Of a DNA stretch of 33,873 bases, positions 8,715 to 15,265 are shown piece by piece (the first letter of the stretch is position 1; each line of letters starts with the position of its first letter). A program made the translations under genes and the position numbers. The DNA comes from CAYQDF01 sp964416175 (GTDB lineage: Bacteria; Chloroflexota; Anaerolineae; Anaerolineales; UBA4823), in assembly GCA_964416175.1 (NCBI GenBank), contig CAYQDF010000025.1:1-33873 (forward strand), in the 5' to 3' direction. Under the pieces are notes generated by a model that was not told where the DNA came from, made no database searches, and saw only the letters and a list, made by a program, of their open reading frames with translations.

Positions 8715-8790
8715 AGAGGTTATCTTATGAATGGGTTGTTGTGGTGCTTTTCAGCGGTGAAACCGCTAAAAAACACCACCTTCCCCTAAT
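8715..8790 (+). terminator. Repeated terminator-like element, copy 1
   Basis: A hairpin at 8741-8779 closes with GTGGTG/CACCAC, then TTTT/AAAA and AGCGGT/ACCGCT, so it is long and nearly perfect. The 26 bases before it (8715-8740, beginning AGAGGTTATCT) closely match those before the hsp20 terminator at 25503-25528 (about three differences), although the hairpin sequences differ. The run after the stem is CTTCCCCTAATTTCTT, a weak U-tract, so termination here may be less efficient than at copy 2. Confidence 0.7.
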
Positions 8791-8827
8791 TTCTTATTAA
8801 CATTAATTCGGGATAAATCAAATTAGC

Positions 8828-8973
8828 GCGCTGAGCGGCGTGGCGGGCTTCTGCGACAACTCCCGCGCAAACTCGGGACTTTGACCCTGTTCCGCTCAGT
8901 CATGTCCCGCGGATAATGAGAGGATGCCCGCCACGCAGTCGAAGCGGCGGTAATTCCGAACCGACGGTAGTTA
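8828..8973 (+). repeat. Structured intergenic repeat, copy A
   Basis: About 146 bases recur in inverted orientation at the right end of the window (33728-33873), with 13 differences over the first 122 aligned bases by hand count (about 89% identical) and small indels near the 3' end. The element holds several internal complementary segments: CTGAGCGG (8831-8838) with CCGCTCAG (8892-8899), GTGGCGGGC (8840-8848) with GCCCGCCAC (8926-8934), TCCC (8861-8864) with GGGA (8875-8878), and CGGGAC (8874-8879) with GTCCCG (8904-8909). It lies 49 bases upstream of the secreted-protein ATG. The left edge is not certain, because the other copy is cut by the window end. Confidence 0.8.
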
Positions 8974-9022
8974 TCTTCTAAATAAAAAACTCTCTTCAGA
9001 TTCTCGGCTGTGGCTGCTGGCA

Positions 9023-9931
9023 ATGCAAACCGTGATGAAATACCTCCTGCGCCTGTGGTTGGCCGCGACTGTCCTGTCCATCCTCTCACTGTTTTCAACC
9101 GGGTCAGCTTTCGCCTACCAGGTTGACCAATTGCCCCCCGATAACCTGGTCTACAACCCCTGGTTCCGCGACCCGGCTGACCCGACCAGGTCCTCCCTGG
9201 CCGGCTGGACGGACGCGGCCGGCGAAAATCAATACTGGTCCACAAGCCAGAAGCTCTCCAACCCCTCCCCAGACGAGTTCGTCGCCGGACCTTGCGGAGG
9301 TGAGCCAGGTTACTGCGGCACCTCGGCCCGGTTGAATACGACGCCCGGCAAGAGCGGTGGGACCGGCGGGGTCGGCGCCGACGCCTACCTGTACCAGGTC
9401 ATACCGGCAGATCCTGAGAACACCCGCCTAAAGTATTTCGCTCACTGGGTGGCGCACGCCATCGATCCGGCGGAGGTTACGATTAACGGAGGCGAGACCC
9501 CCGAAGGCCCGTGGGTCCAGGTGTGGAGACCTTTCCACGCCGTCCTGAAATACGAGGCAAAACCACCCCCGGGTGAAGGCCAGGACTGGCTTTGGAAAGC
9601 AAATACGGCTTCGACGCCGCCCGTGGAAACCACGCTGTCCAGAGGCTACCCTTACTACAAGCTGGAGATCCACGCCCGCCTGGTGAGCCAGGACACATCG
9701 GCGTTTAAGATCACGGGGATATATTTCACGGCGCTGCCTGCTGCGGCGCACGCGACGTTACCCCCGGTCCTCGAAACCGTCCCGGCTCCTGCCTCCACCT
9801 CAATACCGACCGCAACCCGGGTCGCATCCGGAGGGACCCCGGCCCCGACGGCTGCGGAACAAAAACCCCCGCTGGATTTGATCGAGATCCTCCTGGCGCT
9901 GATCCGGCAGCTGCTCCGATTACTGTATTGA
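9023..9931 (+). CDS. Secreted protein of unknown function with amphipathic C-terminal tail
   Basis: This 302-residue protein has a signal peptide (about 1-31, ending TGSAFA). The mature region (about 32-240) is rich in Trp, Gly and Tyr and predicted to be mostly beta-strand, beginning NLVYNPWFRDP and containing two cysteines in GPCGGEPGYCG. This resembles carbohydrate-binding or jelly-roll proteins, but I cannot assign a family. A Pro/Thr/Ala linker (about 243-280) then leads to a short Leu-rich amphipathic tail (LIEILLALIRQLLRLLY). An alternative ATG four codons later would also keep the signal peptide. The structured repeat lies just upstream in the same orientation. Confidence 0.75.
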   Translation: MQTVMKYLLRLWLAATVLSILSLFSTGSAFAYQVDQLPPDNLVYNPWFRDPADPTRSSLAGWTDAAGENQYWSTSQKLSNPSPDEFVAGPCGGEPGYCGTSARLNTTPGKSGGTGGVGADAYLYQVIPADPENTRLKYFAHWVAHAIDPAEVTINGGETPEGPWVQVWRPFHAVLKYEAKPPPGEGQDWLWKANTASTPPVETTLSRGYPYYKLEIHARLVSQDTSAFKITGIYFTALPAAAHATLPPVLETVPAPASTSIPTATRVASGGTPAPTAAEQKPPLDLIEILLALIRQLLRLLY

Positions 9932-9984
9932 TGCCAGGCCTCCGCTTCGAAAGATCCGGCGAATTTTAAGGACAGACCGGGATC

Positions 9985-10293
9985 TCAGGCGGATTCCGGC
10001 TTGCATTCACCAGCAAGCCCGGGCAGGACGGGGGTCCAGCTTGTTCTCGAGCTCGTTGCGGAACTCTCATCGAACCCATCGATCGAGAGAATGAAGGGCG
10101 CGACCCCGCAGCGCGGACCTCCATGGACCGCCCAATCCGGGTGCGTCGCGGGGTCGCGGAGCCAGGCCATCACCCGCGGCGACCGGCTCCCCTGGCCGGC
10201 AAACCAGCGGTACGATTGATATCCGGCAACGAGCAGGATCCCGACCAGGACGGGCAGCCGGACTCCAACGGGCGCGCCGGAGCGGGACGCACC
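9985..10293 (-). pseudogene. Gene remnant, possibly the N-terminus of a peptidase-like exported protein
   Basis: On the minus strand directly after the YbaK stop codon, and in the same frame, the DNA encodes a plausible membrane segment (VGVRLPVLVGILLVAGYQSYR) followed by RVMAWLRDPATHPDWAVHGG and RCGVAPFILSIDGF. It has no ATG, GTG or TTG start ahead of the membrane segment. After about residue 75 the sequence loses protein-like character and soon ends. From memory this resembles the region just ahead of the M23 metallopeptidase domain in Chloroflexota proteins, so a decayed fragment is likely. That match was not searched. Confidence 0.4.
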
Positions 10294-10773
10294 TCACAGC
10301 TCCAGCAGCTCGGCCTGCGTGACGGTCAGGAGGACCTGAGGGGAAATGCGCAGGAGCGCGTCGTCCGCTCCACCGCCGGCGTAGACCACCGGTCGGTCCA
10401 GGACGCGCCGGTCGAGAAACGTCGGGAAGCGGGTCTGGTGCCCGAAAGGGGGCATCGCCCCGACGGCGTAGCCGCTCTCCCGGAGCACGGTCGCCGCGTC
10501 GGCGAGCTTCACCTTCTTGCGTCCCACGCCGAAACGAGCGGCGAGGGCGCGCCCATCGACGTGGCCCACGCCGCAGGTGATCACGAGCACCGGCGCTCCA
10601 TCCACCAGGAACAGAAGCGACTTGACGATGTCATCCGCCTCGCAGCCCACGGCGGCCGCGGCCGCCTCGACGGTGGGTGTGGGGACCCCCGGGAAAACGA
10701 TCTCCCCAGGGATCTGACTGGCGCGCAGGAAACGTTCCAGATGCCCCGGGCCTAAAGGTTCTTCAGTAGCCAT
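10294..10773 (-). CDS. YbaK/EbsC-family aminoacyl-tRNA deacylase
   Basis: This 159-residue protein fits the YbaK/ProX-like fold that hydrolyses mischarged aminoacyl-tRNAs in trans. Visible family features are a conserved Lys51 in DDIVKSLLF, a central VGHVDGRALAARFG...KVKLA region and the GAMPPFGH loop (about 104-111). The exact tRNA specificity is not readable. It starts 11 bases after the EthD-like gene and probably shares its promoter. The stop codon is followed immediately by the minus-strand gene remnant. Confidence 0.88.
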   Translation of the reverse strand: MATEEPLGPGHLERFLRASQIPGEIVFPGVPTPTVEAAAAAVGCEADDIVKSLLFLVDGAPVLVITCGVGHVDGRALAARFGVGRKKVKLADAATVLRESGYAVGAMPPFGHQTRFPTFLDRRVLDRPVVYAGGGADDALLRISPQVLLTVTQAELLEL

Positions 10774-10784
10774 AGAGACTCATC

Positions 10785-11126
10785 CTACTCGGTTGAGGCC
10801 TGGTGCTTACGGATGTTCTCCAGGTCATCCTCCTGGTGATCGGCGATCAGGAGGGTGAGGCGCCCGCCGGACATGCGCTGGAGGACCTCGCCAGCTGCCC
10901 TGCCCTCCGGGGAGCTCATCGCCTGGTGGACTGCTTCCATAGAATCGAAGAACAGCTCGTGCATCAGGGCCGGCTGGTAGTCGCCATACAGGACGTACTC
11001 GACGTGGCTGGTCGCCTCCCGCAGCAGGCCGGGCATCCGCTCGGAGAGGTGCAGGAACTGCGGCCAGGCCTCCTCGAAAGCGGCCGCTTCCAGAGGCAGA
11101 TCGACGAGGATGACCAGTTTGTGCAT
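10785..11126 (-). CDS. EthD-like small protein (dimeric alpha+beta barrel)
   Basis: This 113-residue protein has the pattern of the EthD/dimeric alpha-beta barrel families: a beta-strand start HKLVILVDLP, a middle helix pair and a later strand with MHELFFDSMEAVHQAMSSPEGRAAGEVL. Proteins with this fold often act as small oxygenases or accessory proteins. No catalytic residues can be fixed here. It begins the two-gene unit with YbaK, 11 bases apart, under the promoter at 11147-11175. Confidence 0.75.
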   Translation of the reverse strand: MHKLVILVDLPLEAAAFEEAWPQFLHLSERMPGLLREATSHVEYVLYGDYQPALMHELFFDSMEAVHQAMSSPEGRAAGEVLQRMSGGRLTLLIADHQEDDLENIRKHQASTE

Positions 11127-11146
11127 TCGATACCCTTTCGGGAGCG

Positions 11147-11175
11147 ATTATACCTTTCCCGGTCCAGCTTTCCAA
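11147..11175 (-). promoter_or_regulatory. Promoter of the EthD-like/ybaK unit
   Basis: On the minus strand TTGGAA (11170-11175) and a perfect TATAAT (11147-11152) are separated by 17 bases, 20 bases upstream of the ATG. This is one of the best housekeeping promoters in the window. A plus-strand TATGAT at 11191-11196 overlaps the same region and could serve the divergent hypothetical gene. Confidence 0.7.
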
Positions 11176-11247
11176 ATATTCGAATCGTGGTATGATTGCC
11201 CCCGACAGGCTCAGCCCGACAGTTATCGGTGTCATTGGAAAAATGCC

Positions 11248-11634
11248 ATGATGGAAGAGAAGATCACAATCATCGAAGGCCCCCCGCCCACCTTCGAAGC
11301 CGTACAGGAGGGGTGGGTCTATGGGTTGAATGAGGGCCCTAACCTGAGCGAAATCGTCCTCACCCGCCTACGGACTTTCAACGGGCCGGCGCTCGTCGAG
11401 CGCTGCCATCGCGCCTGGCGCCACCGGCAGCCCATTCACCTGGAATTCCGGGATGCGGGCGGCGTTGAGCAACAGGCGCCCATCGTCGCCGCACGTTACA
11501 TCGAGACCGATGAAGGCCACATGCTGTTACTTTGGATCCGCCTGGCAGACGAGGGGGTCGAACTGGAGCTGGGGTACGACGACGATTTCAGCGAGGGCGA
11601 AGAGGGCGACGGGGATCGCCCTCAATGGCCGTGA
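11248..11634 (+). CDS. Hypothetical acidic protein
   Basis: This is a 128-residue cytoplasmic protein that I do not recognise. It begins at one of two adjacent ATGs (11248 or 11251). A longer reading from 11110 would overlap the divergent promoter and is unlikely. The body alternates strand-like segments with conserved-looking aromatic residues (FEAVQEGWVYGLNEG, HRAWRHRQPIHLEF, HMLLLWIRLADEGVELELGY). The last 20 residues are strongly acidic (DDDFSEGEEGDGD). It appears to be a single-gene transcript ending at the terminator at 11686-11722. Confidence 0.65.
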   Translation: MMEEKITIIEGPPPTFEAVQEGWVYGLNEGPNLSEIVLTRLRTFNGPALVERCHRAWRHRQPIHLEFRDAGGVEQQAPIVAARYIETDEGHMLLLWIRLADEGVELELGYDDDFSEGEEGDGDRPQWP

Positions 11635-11685
11635 CGGAAGCAGCAACAGATCCGGGATATATTCCGGGATTCTCTTCTCCTCTCC

Positions 11686-11722
11686 GGGCCAGGTGCGGGA
11701 GGCGCGCCTGGCCCTTTCTTTT
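11686..11722 (+). terminator. Intrinsic terminator
   Basis: The hairpin GGGCCAGG (11686-11693) pairs with CCTGGCCC (11707-11714), extended by TGCG/CGCG near the loop, and is followed at once by TTTCTTTT (11715-11722). It closes the hypothetical gene at 11248-11634, and the enoyl-CoA hydratase gene follows. Confidence 0.8.
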
Positions 11723-11801
11723 CACAGCACCCGATTTTTGCTAAACTGGCCTGCGACCAACCCGCCGGCGCGAAGCGTCAGCTCATCCTTTTGGAGGACC
11801 C

Positions 11802-12596
11802 ATGCCTGATTCGGAATTCGTACACATCGACCTGCGAGATGGAGTTTTTGCCGTTACCCTGGACCGCCCAAAGGCTAACGCTTTCAACGATGAGATGATC
11901 GCCGCCCTGCAGGCGGCCTTCAGACAGGCCGGGCGCGACCCCCAGGTGCGAGTCGTCCTGCTCTCCGGGAGCGGCAGGTTCTTCAGCACCGGAAGGGACC
12001 TGAACGATGTCCTTCAGGCAGAAGGCGAATCCTTCCGTCGGCACCTGCTCAAGACCTTCAACCCCCTGATCCTGCAGATCCGCGCCCTGGAAAAGCCGGT
12101 GATCGCCGCGGTCAACGGGGCGGTCGCCGGGGCGGGGCTGGGGATCGCCCTGGCCTGCGACCTGCGCATCGCCTCCACGGACGCTCGCTTCGTGGTGGGC
12201 TTTCTGGGGATCGGGTTGAGCCTGGATTCGGGGGTCTCCCTCTTGCTGCCGGCGCTGATCGGCCTGGGGAGGGCCGCGGAATTTGCCTTCTCCAACGAAC
12301 CGATCACCGCCGAACGGGCGCTGGAATGGGGCCTTGTCAACCGCCTGGCGCCGTCTGAAGAGCTGGCTGCCCAATCCCTCGCCTGGGCTGAAGAGCTGGC
12401 GCGCGGCCCGGTCCGGGCCATGGGTCTGGCCAAGCGGGACTTCAACCGCGCCGTGCTCGCGAATCTGGAAAGGGTGCTGGACTACGAAGCCCACAACCAG
12501 GACATCGCCGGACGCGGCAGCGAATACCGAGAAGGGGTGACGGCATTCCTCGAAAAGCGCCCCCCAGTTTTCACGCCCCTGGAGCCTGAGATTTAG
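11802..12596 (+). CDS. PaaG-like enoyl-CoA hydratase/isomerase
   Basis: This 264-residue crotonase-fold enzyme acts on CoA thioesters. The oxyanion-hole segments are GRFFSTGRDL (58-67) and NGAVAGAGLGIALACDLRIA (105-124). The two catalytic glutamates of classical enoyl-CoA hydratase are absent. Instead the segment around 133-149 reads GFLGIGLSLDSG, which aligns with the PDSG segment of PaaG-type ring epoxide isomerases and puts Asp142 at the catalytic position. Isomerase activity is therefore more likely than hydration. A GGAGG ribosome site stands 6 bases before the ATG. No other beta-oxidation or phenylacetate genes are nearby. Confidence 0.88.
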   Translation: MPDSEFVHIDLRDGVFAVTLDRPKANAFNDEMIAALQAAFRQAGRDPQVRVVLLSGSGRFFSTGRDLNDVLQAEGESFRRHLLKTFNPLILQIRALEKPVIAAVNGAVAGAGLGIALACDLRIASTDARFVVGFLGIGLSLDSGVSLLLPALIGLGRAAEFAFSNEPITAERALEWGLVNRLAPSEELAAQSLAWAEELARGPVRAMGLAKRDFNRAVLANLERVLDYEAHNQDIAGRGSEYREGVTAFLEKRPPVFTPLEPEI

Positions 12597-12621
12597 AACT
12601 AGGAAAACGAAGCGCGGTCCC

Positions 12622-13434
12622 TCAGCCGCTGCGTATGTAGATCGTCGCGATGACCAGGATTCCGAACAGGCCGCCATCCACCAGCGCGGCCCACACGGCG
12701 TCCCGCCATTCCCGTTCGTCCACCACGCCTACCACCGGGTAAAAGCCCTCCAACTTCAAAATCGGTCCCCCGAGCCAGGCGAAAAGCGTGCCGCCGACCA
12801 GCCCCCCCAGGTGGCCCCAGTTATCGATCCCGGGCGAAAGGCCGATCGCCAGGTTGATGATGGCGATCAGGATGATGTTGCTCAATGCCCGGCGCGCAAC
12901 CCCGCCGAACACCTGCTGGTTCCGGTACAGGAAAACGCCCTCCGCCCCCAGCAGGCCAAAAATCGCCGTCGAAGACCCCAGGGACGGCGACGCCGAAAAC
13001 ATGAACGAGACCACGTTTCCCGCGAAACCACCCAGCAGGTAGAGCAGCAGAAACCGGCCGTGGCCGTAATAGCGCTCCAGGCCGGGGCCGAAGATCAGCA
13101 GGGCGTACATGTTGAAGCCCAGGTGGAGGAGAGAGCCGTGCAGAAATGTCGGCGTGATCAGGCGCCAGAATTCCCCCGCCAGGATCAGTTCGTTGACCTT
13201 CAAGCCCAGGTTGGCGACCAGGTCAAGCCCGCCAGTCATGTAAATGCTGACCTGCTGCAGGAGGAAAACCAGGATCGATATGACGAGCAGGGTGGAGGTC
13301 ACGATCGGGCGGGTCTGGGGCGTGTTGAGGAGGATGCGCTGCCCTGGATAGGGACTCTGGGGCGCGGCTCCCTGACGGTACTCGGGAAAGGTGGATTCGG
13401 GCTGGAATCGGGATGGAGGGGTGTCTTGGGTCAA
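12622..13434 (-). CDS. Rhomboid family intramembrane serine protease
   Basis: This 270-residue membrane protein cleaves membrane-embedded substrates. After a soluble Pro-rich N-terminus come six to seven hydrophobic segments. The hallmarks are HLGFNMYALLIFG, the serine loop LGSSTAIFG with catalytic Ser155, and His208 in NWGHLGGLVGG. The serine motif is GSST rather than the commoner GASG. The start is taken as TTG (13432-13434) because it has an AAAGG site and its first bases overlap the guanylate kinase stop (TTGA). A longer ATG-started frame would run inside gmk and lack a ribosome site. Confidence 0.9.
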   Translation of the reverse strand: MTQDTPPSRFQPESTFPEYRQGAAPQSPYPGQRILLNTPQTRPIVTSTLLVISILVFLLQQVSIYMTGGLDLVANLGLKVNELILAGEFWRLITPTFLHGSLLHLGFNMYALLIFGPGLERYYGHGRFLLLYLLGGFAGNVVSFMFSASPSLGSSTAIFGLLGAEGVFLYRNQQVFGGVARRALSNIILIAIINLAIGLSPGIDNWGHLGGLVGGTLFAWLGGPILKLEGFYPVVGVVDEREWRDAVWAALVDGGLFGILVIATIYIRSG

Positions 13435-14057
13435 AGGGTTACCTTTCTGTGCCGGACACGCTGGTGCTCGGCCTGGATGATCGCCAGGATTGAATCGACG
13501 GCCTCGTCCAGCCGGCACTCCCGGTTCACGACCACATAATCGAACTCATGGAGACGCTTCATTTCCTGACGGGCGGTGGCAATGCGCAAGTTAATCCCCT
13601 CGGGGGTCTCTGACTTGCGCGTCTTGAGGCGCCGGATCATTTCGTCTTCGTCCTCGGTGGTCAGAAAGATCAGCAGCGCCTCCGGAGAAAGCTCGCGGAT
13701 TCTGGCGGCCCCCTGGACATCGACGCGCATCACCACGTCTACCCCGCTCGCCAGCGCCTGACGCACCTGCTCCTTTGGGATGCCCTTATAGTCGTTGTAC
13801 ACGATGGCATATTCCAGCAGCTCGCCCTTCTCGATCATCTCCGCGAATTCGTCCGAGGACACGAAGAAGTAGTCCTGCCCGTTCACCTCGTCCTGGCGCG
13901 GCGGGCGCGTGGTCGCCGTGACCACGAAGTGGAAGGGCAGTTTGCGCTCCTTCATCCGCTGGATGACGGAATCTTTCCCGACGCCGGAAGGGCCGGAGAT
14001 CACGATCAGCAGCGGTTCGGTCTGGCGCGGGTTGAAGGGATCTGATTCAGAGCACAT
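13431..14057 (-). CDS. gmk: Guanylate kinase
   Basis: This 208-residue cytoplasmic enzyme phosphorylates GMP and dGMP with ATP. The P-loop is GPSGVGKDS (22-30), followed by the GMP-binding region TATTRPPRQDEVNGQDYFFV and the DVQGAARI and FLTTEDEDEMIRRLKTR segments typical of Gmk. An N-terminal extension of about 15 residues precedes the P-loop. The gene runs directly into the rhomboid gene with a 4-base TTGA overlap, so the two are translationally coupled. Confidence 0.95.
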   Translation of the reverse strand: MCSESDPFNPRQTEPLLIVISGPSGVGKDSVIQRMKERKLPFHFVVTATTRPPRQDEVNGQDYFFVSSDEFAEMIEKGELLEYAIVYNDYKGIPKEQVRQALASGVDVVMRVDVQGAARIRELSPEALLIFLTTEDEDEMIRRLKTRKSETPEGINLRIATARQEMKRLHEFDYVVVNRECRLDEAVDSILAIIQAEHQRVRHRKVTL

Positions 14058-14080
14058 GGCTCATCCACCTCATCTGAGGG

Positions 14081-14086
14081 TATAAT
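14081..14086 (+). promoter_or_regulatory. Possible -10 box for the FmdB-like gene
   Basis: A perfect TATAAT occurs 36 bases upstream of the FmdB-like ATG, in the gap shared with the divergent gmk gene. No good -35 hexamer is visible 16-18 bases upstream. A ribosome site GGGAGG follows at about 14109-14114. Confidence 0.4.
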
Positions 14087-14122
14087 CGGGTGCGCTGGTA
14101 ATCTAAACGGGAGGTATCCGAG

Positions 14123-14512
14123 ATGCCCAATTATGACTACCGGTGTTTGAATTGCAACCGCCGCTTCGTAGTATACCTGTCTTATCAAGATTATGGCAAG
14201 CAGCCGGTCAGCTGTCCCCATTGTAACAGCGAACGGGTCCAGCGACGCATCGGTCGGGTGCGCGTGGCGCGCTCCGAAGACAGCCGTTTGGAAGACCTGG
14301 CTGACCCGTCAAAACTGGCCGGGCTGGAAGACGACCCGCAGGCGATGGCGCGCATGATGCGGCAGATGAGCTCGGAGATGGGCGAAGACATGGGGCCGGA
14401 ATTCGACGAGGTCATCGACCGCCTGGAAGCCGGCCAAAGCCCTGATGAAATCGAGGAATCGATGCCCGACCTGGGCGCCGGGGAGATGGGGGAAAGGGAG
14501 TTTGGCGAGTGA
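14123..14512 (+). CDS. FmdB-type zinc ribbon protein
   Basis: This 129-residue protein starts with the compact zinc ribbon of the FmdB regulatory family: Cys8-x2-Cys11 in YRCLNC and Cys31-x2-Cys34 in SCPHC. The remainder is an acidic, Met-rich helical tail (MARMMRQMSSEMGEDMG), longer than in the minimal family members. FmdB-like proteins are widespread and their molecular role is poorly defined. The gene is flanked by divergent gmk and convergent tmk, so it is probably monocistronic. A GGGAGG ribosome site precedes the ATG. Confidence 0.88.
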   Translation: MPNYDYRCLNCNRRFVVYLSYQDYGKQPVSCPHCNSERVQRRIGRVRVARSEDSRLEDLADPSKLAGLEDDPQAMARMMRQMSSEMGEDMGPEFDEVIDRLEAGQSPDEIEESMPDLGAGEMGEREFGE

Positions 14513-14560
14513 TCAGCGACGCGTAACGAGCCTGGGTGGGAAGAGAGGCGGGGCTGCGCC

Positions 14561-15190
14561 TTAAGCCTTCTCTTTTGCTTTCAGCCTCTGGAGGACGACG
14601 CGCCGGAGGGCTGCCTGAACAGTCTCCGGCGGCTGGGCCGCGTCGATCACGACCCAGCGCTCCGGCTCCGCCCGGGCGAGCTGGTGGTAACCGGCGCGCA
14701 CTCTGCGGTGGAACTCGAGCGGATACGCATCCAGCCGGTTCCACTCGCCGACTTTCAATTTACGGCGCAGGCCAGCTTCCGCATCTACATCCAGCAGCAG
14801 GGTCAGATCCGGCTTGAGATCGCCGGTGGCAAAGGCGATCAGCGACCTGACCGCATCCAGATCCAGACCATGCCCGTAACCCTGGTAGGCCAGGGTGGAA
14901 TCGGCGTAACGGTCGCTGATGACGATCCCGCCGCTGGCCAGGTGGGGGCGGATCACCTGCTCGACGAGCTGGGCGCGGGCTGCCTGGTAGAGCAGGACTT
15001 CCGCCCGGGGGTGCATTGCGACGTTGTCGAGGCGGTGCAGGACCTCACGGATCTGGTCACCGATCGGCGTCCCGCCAGGTTCGTGCGTGGTGAGGACGGC
15101 GTAGCCCTGCTGGCGGAGATATTCCGCCAGGGAGGGGAGGTGCAGGGTCTTACCGCTGCCGTCGGGGCCTTCGAGGGTGATGAACATCAT
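14561..15190 (-). CDS. tmk: Thymidylate kinase
   Basis: This 209-residue enzyme converts dTMP to dTDP in the dTTP pathway. The P-loop is EGPDGSGKT (7-15), the TTHEPGGTPIGDQIR segment binds nucleotide, and DRYADSTLAYQGYG is the DRY/substrate region. The lid region is short (RLKVGEWNRLD). Two ATGs in a row (15185-15190) leave a one-residue uncertainty in the start. It is convergent with the FmdB-like gene. A weak hairpin between them includes GAGAAGGC/GCCTCTC. Confidence 0.95.
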   Translation of the reverse strand: MMFITLEGPDGSGKTLHLPSLAEYLRQQGYAVLTTHEPGGTPIGDQIREVLHRLDNVAMHPRAEVLLYQAARAQLVEQVIRPHLASGGIVISDRYADSTLAYQGYGHGLDLDAVRSLIAFATGDLKPDLTLLLDVDAEAGLRRKLKVGEWNRLDAYPLEFHRRVRAGYHQLARAEPERWVVIDAAQPPETVQAALRRVVLQRLKAKEKA

Positions 15191-15265
15191 CTATCAGGAA
15201 TTGCAAATCAGGGCTGCTGATTCATAAATCCTAACCCCTGATCCCCAACTCCTGCCCTTCAATAC

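Noticed and set aside
8823..9245. A 140-codon minus-strand frame crossing the structured repeat
   Set aside because: It runs antisense to the secreted-protein gene and through the repeat, has no family features, and the repeat's base changes preserve pairing, not protein sequence.
11110..11247. Upstream extension of the hypothetical protein starting at 11110
   Set aside because: It would overlap the EthD-like gene and its promoter. The ATGs at 11248 and 11251 give a compact protein.
14513..14560. Possible bidirectional terminator between the FmdB-like gene and tmk
   Set aside because: The complementarity is imperfect (a bulge in GAGAAGGC/GCCTCTC) and overlaps the tmk end, so it is too weak to list.
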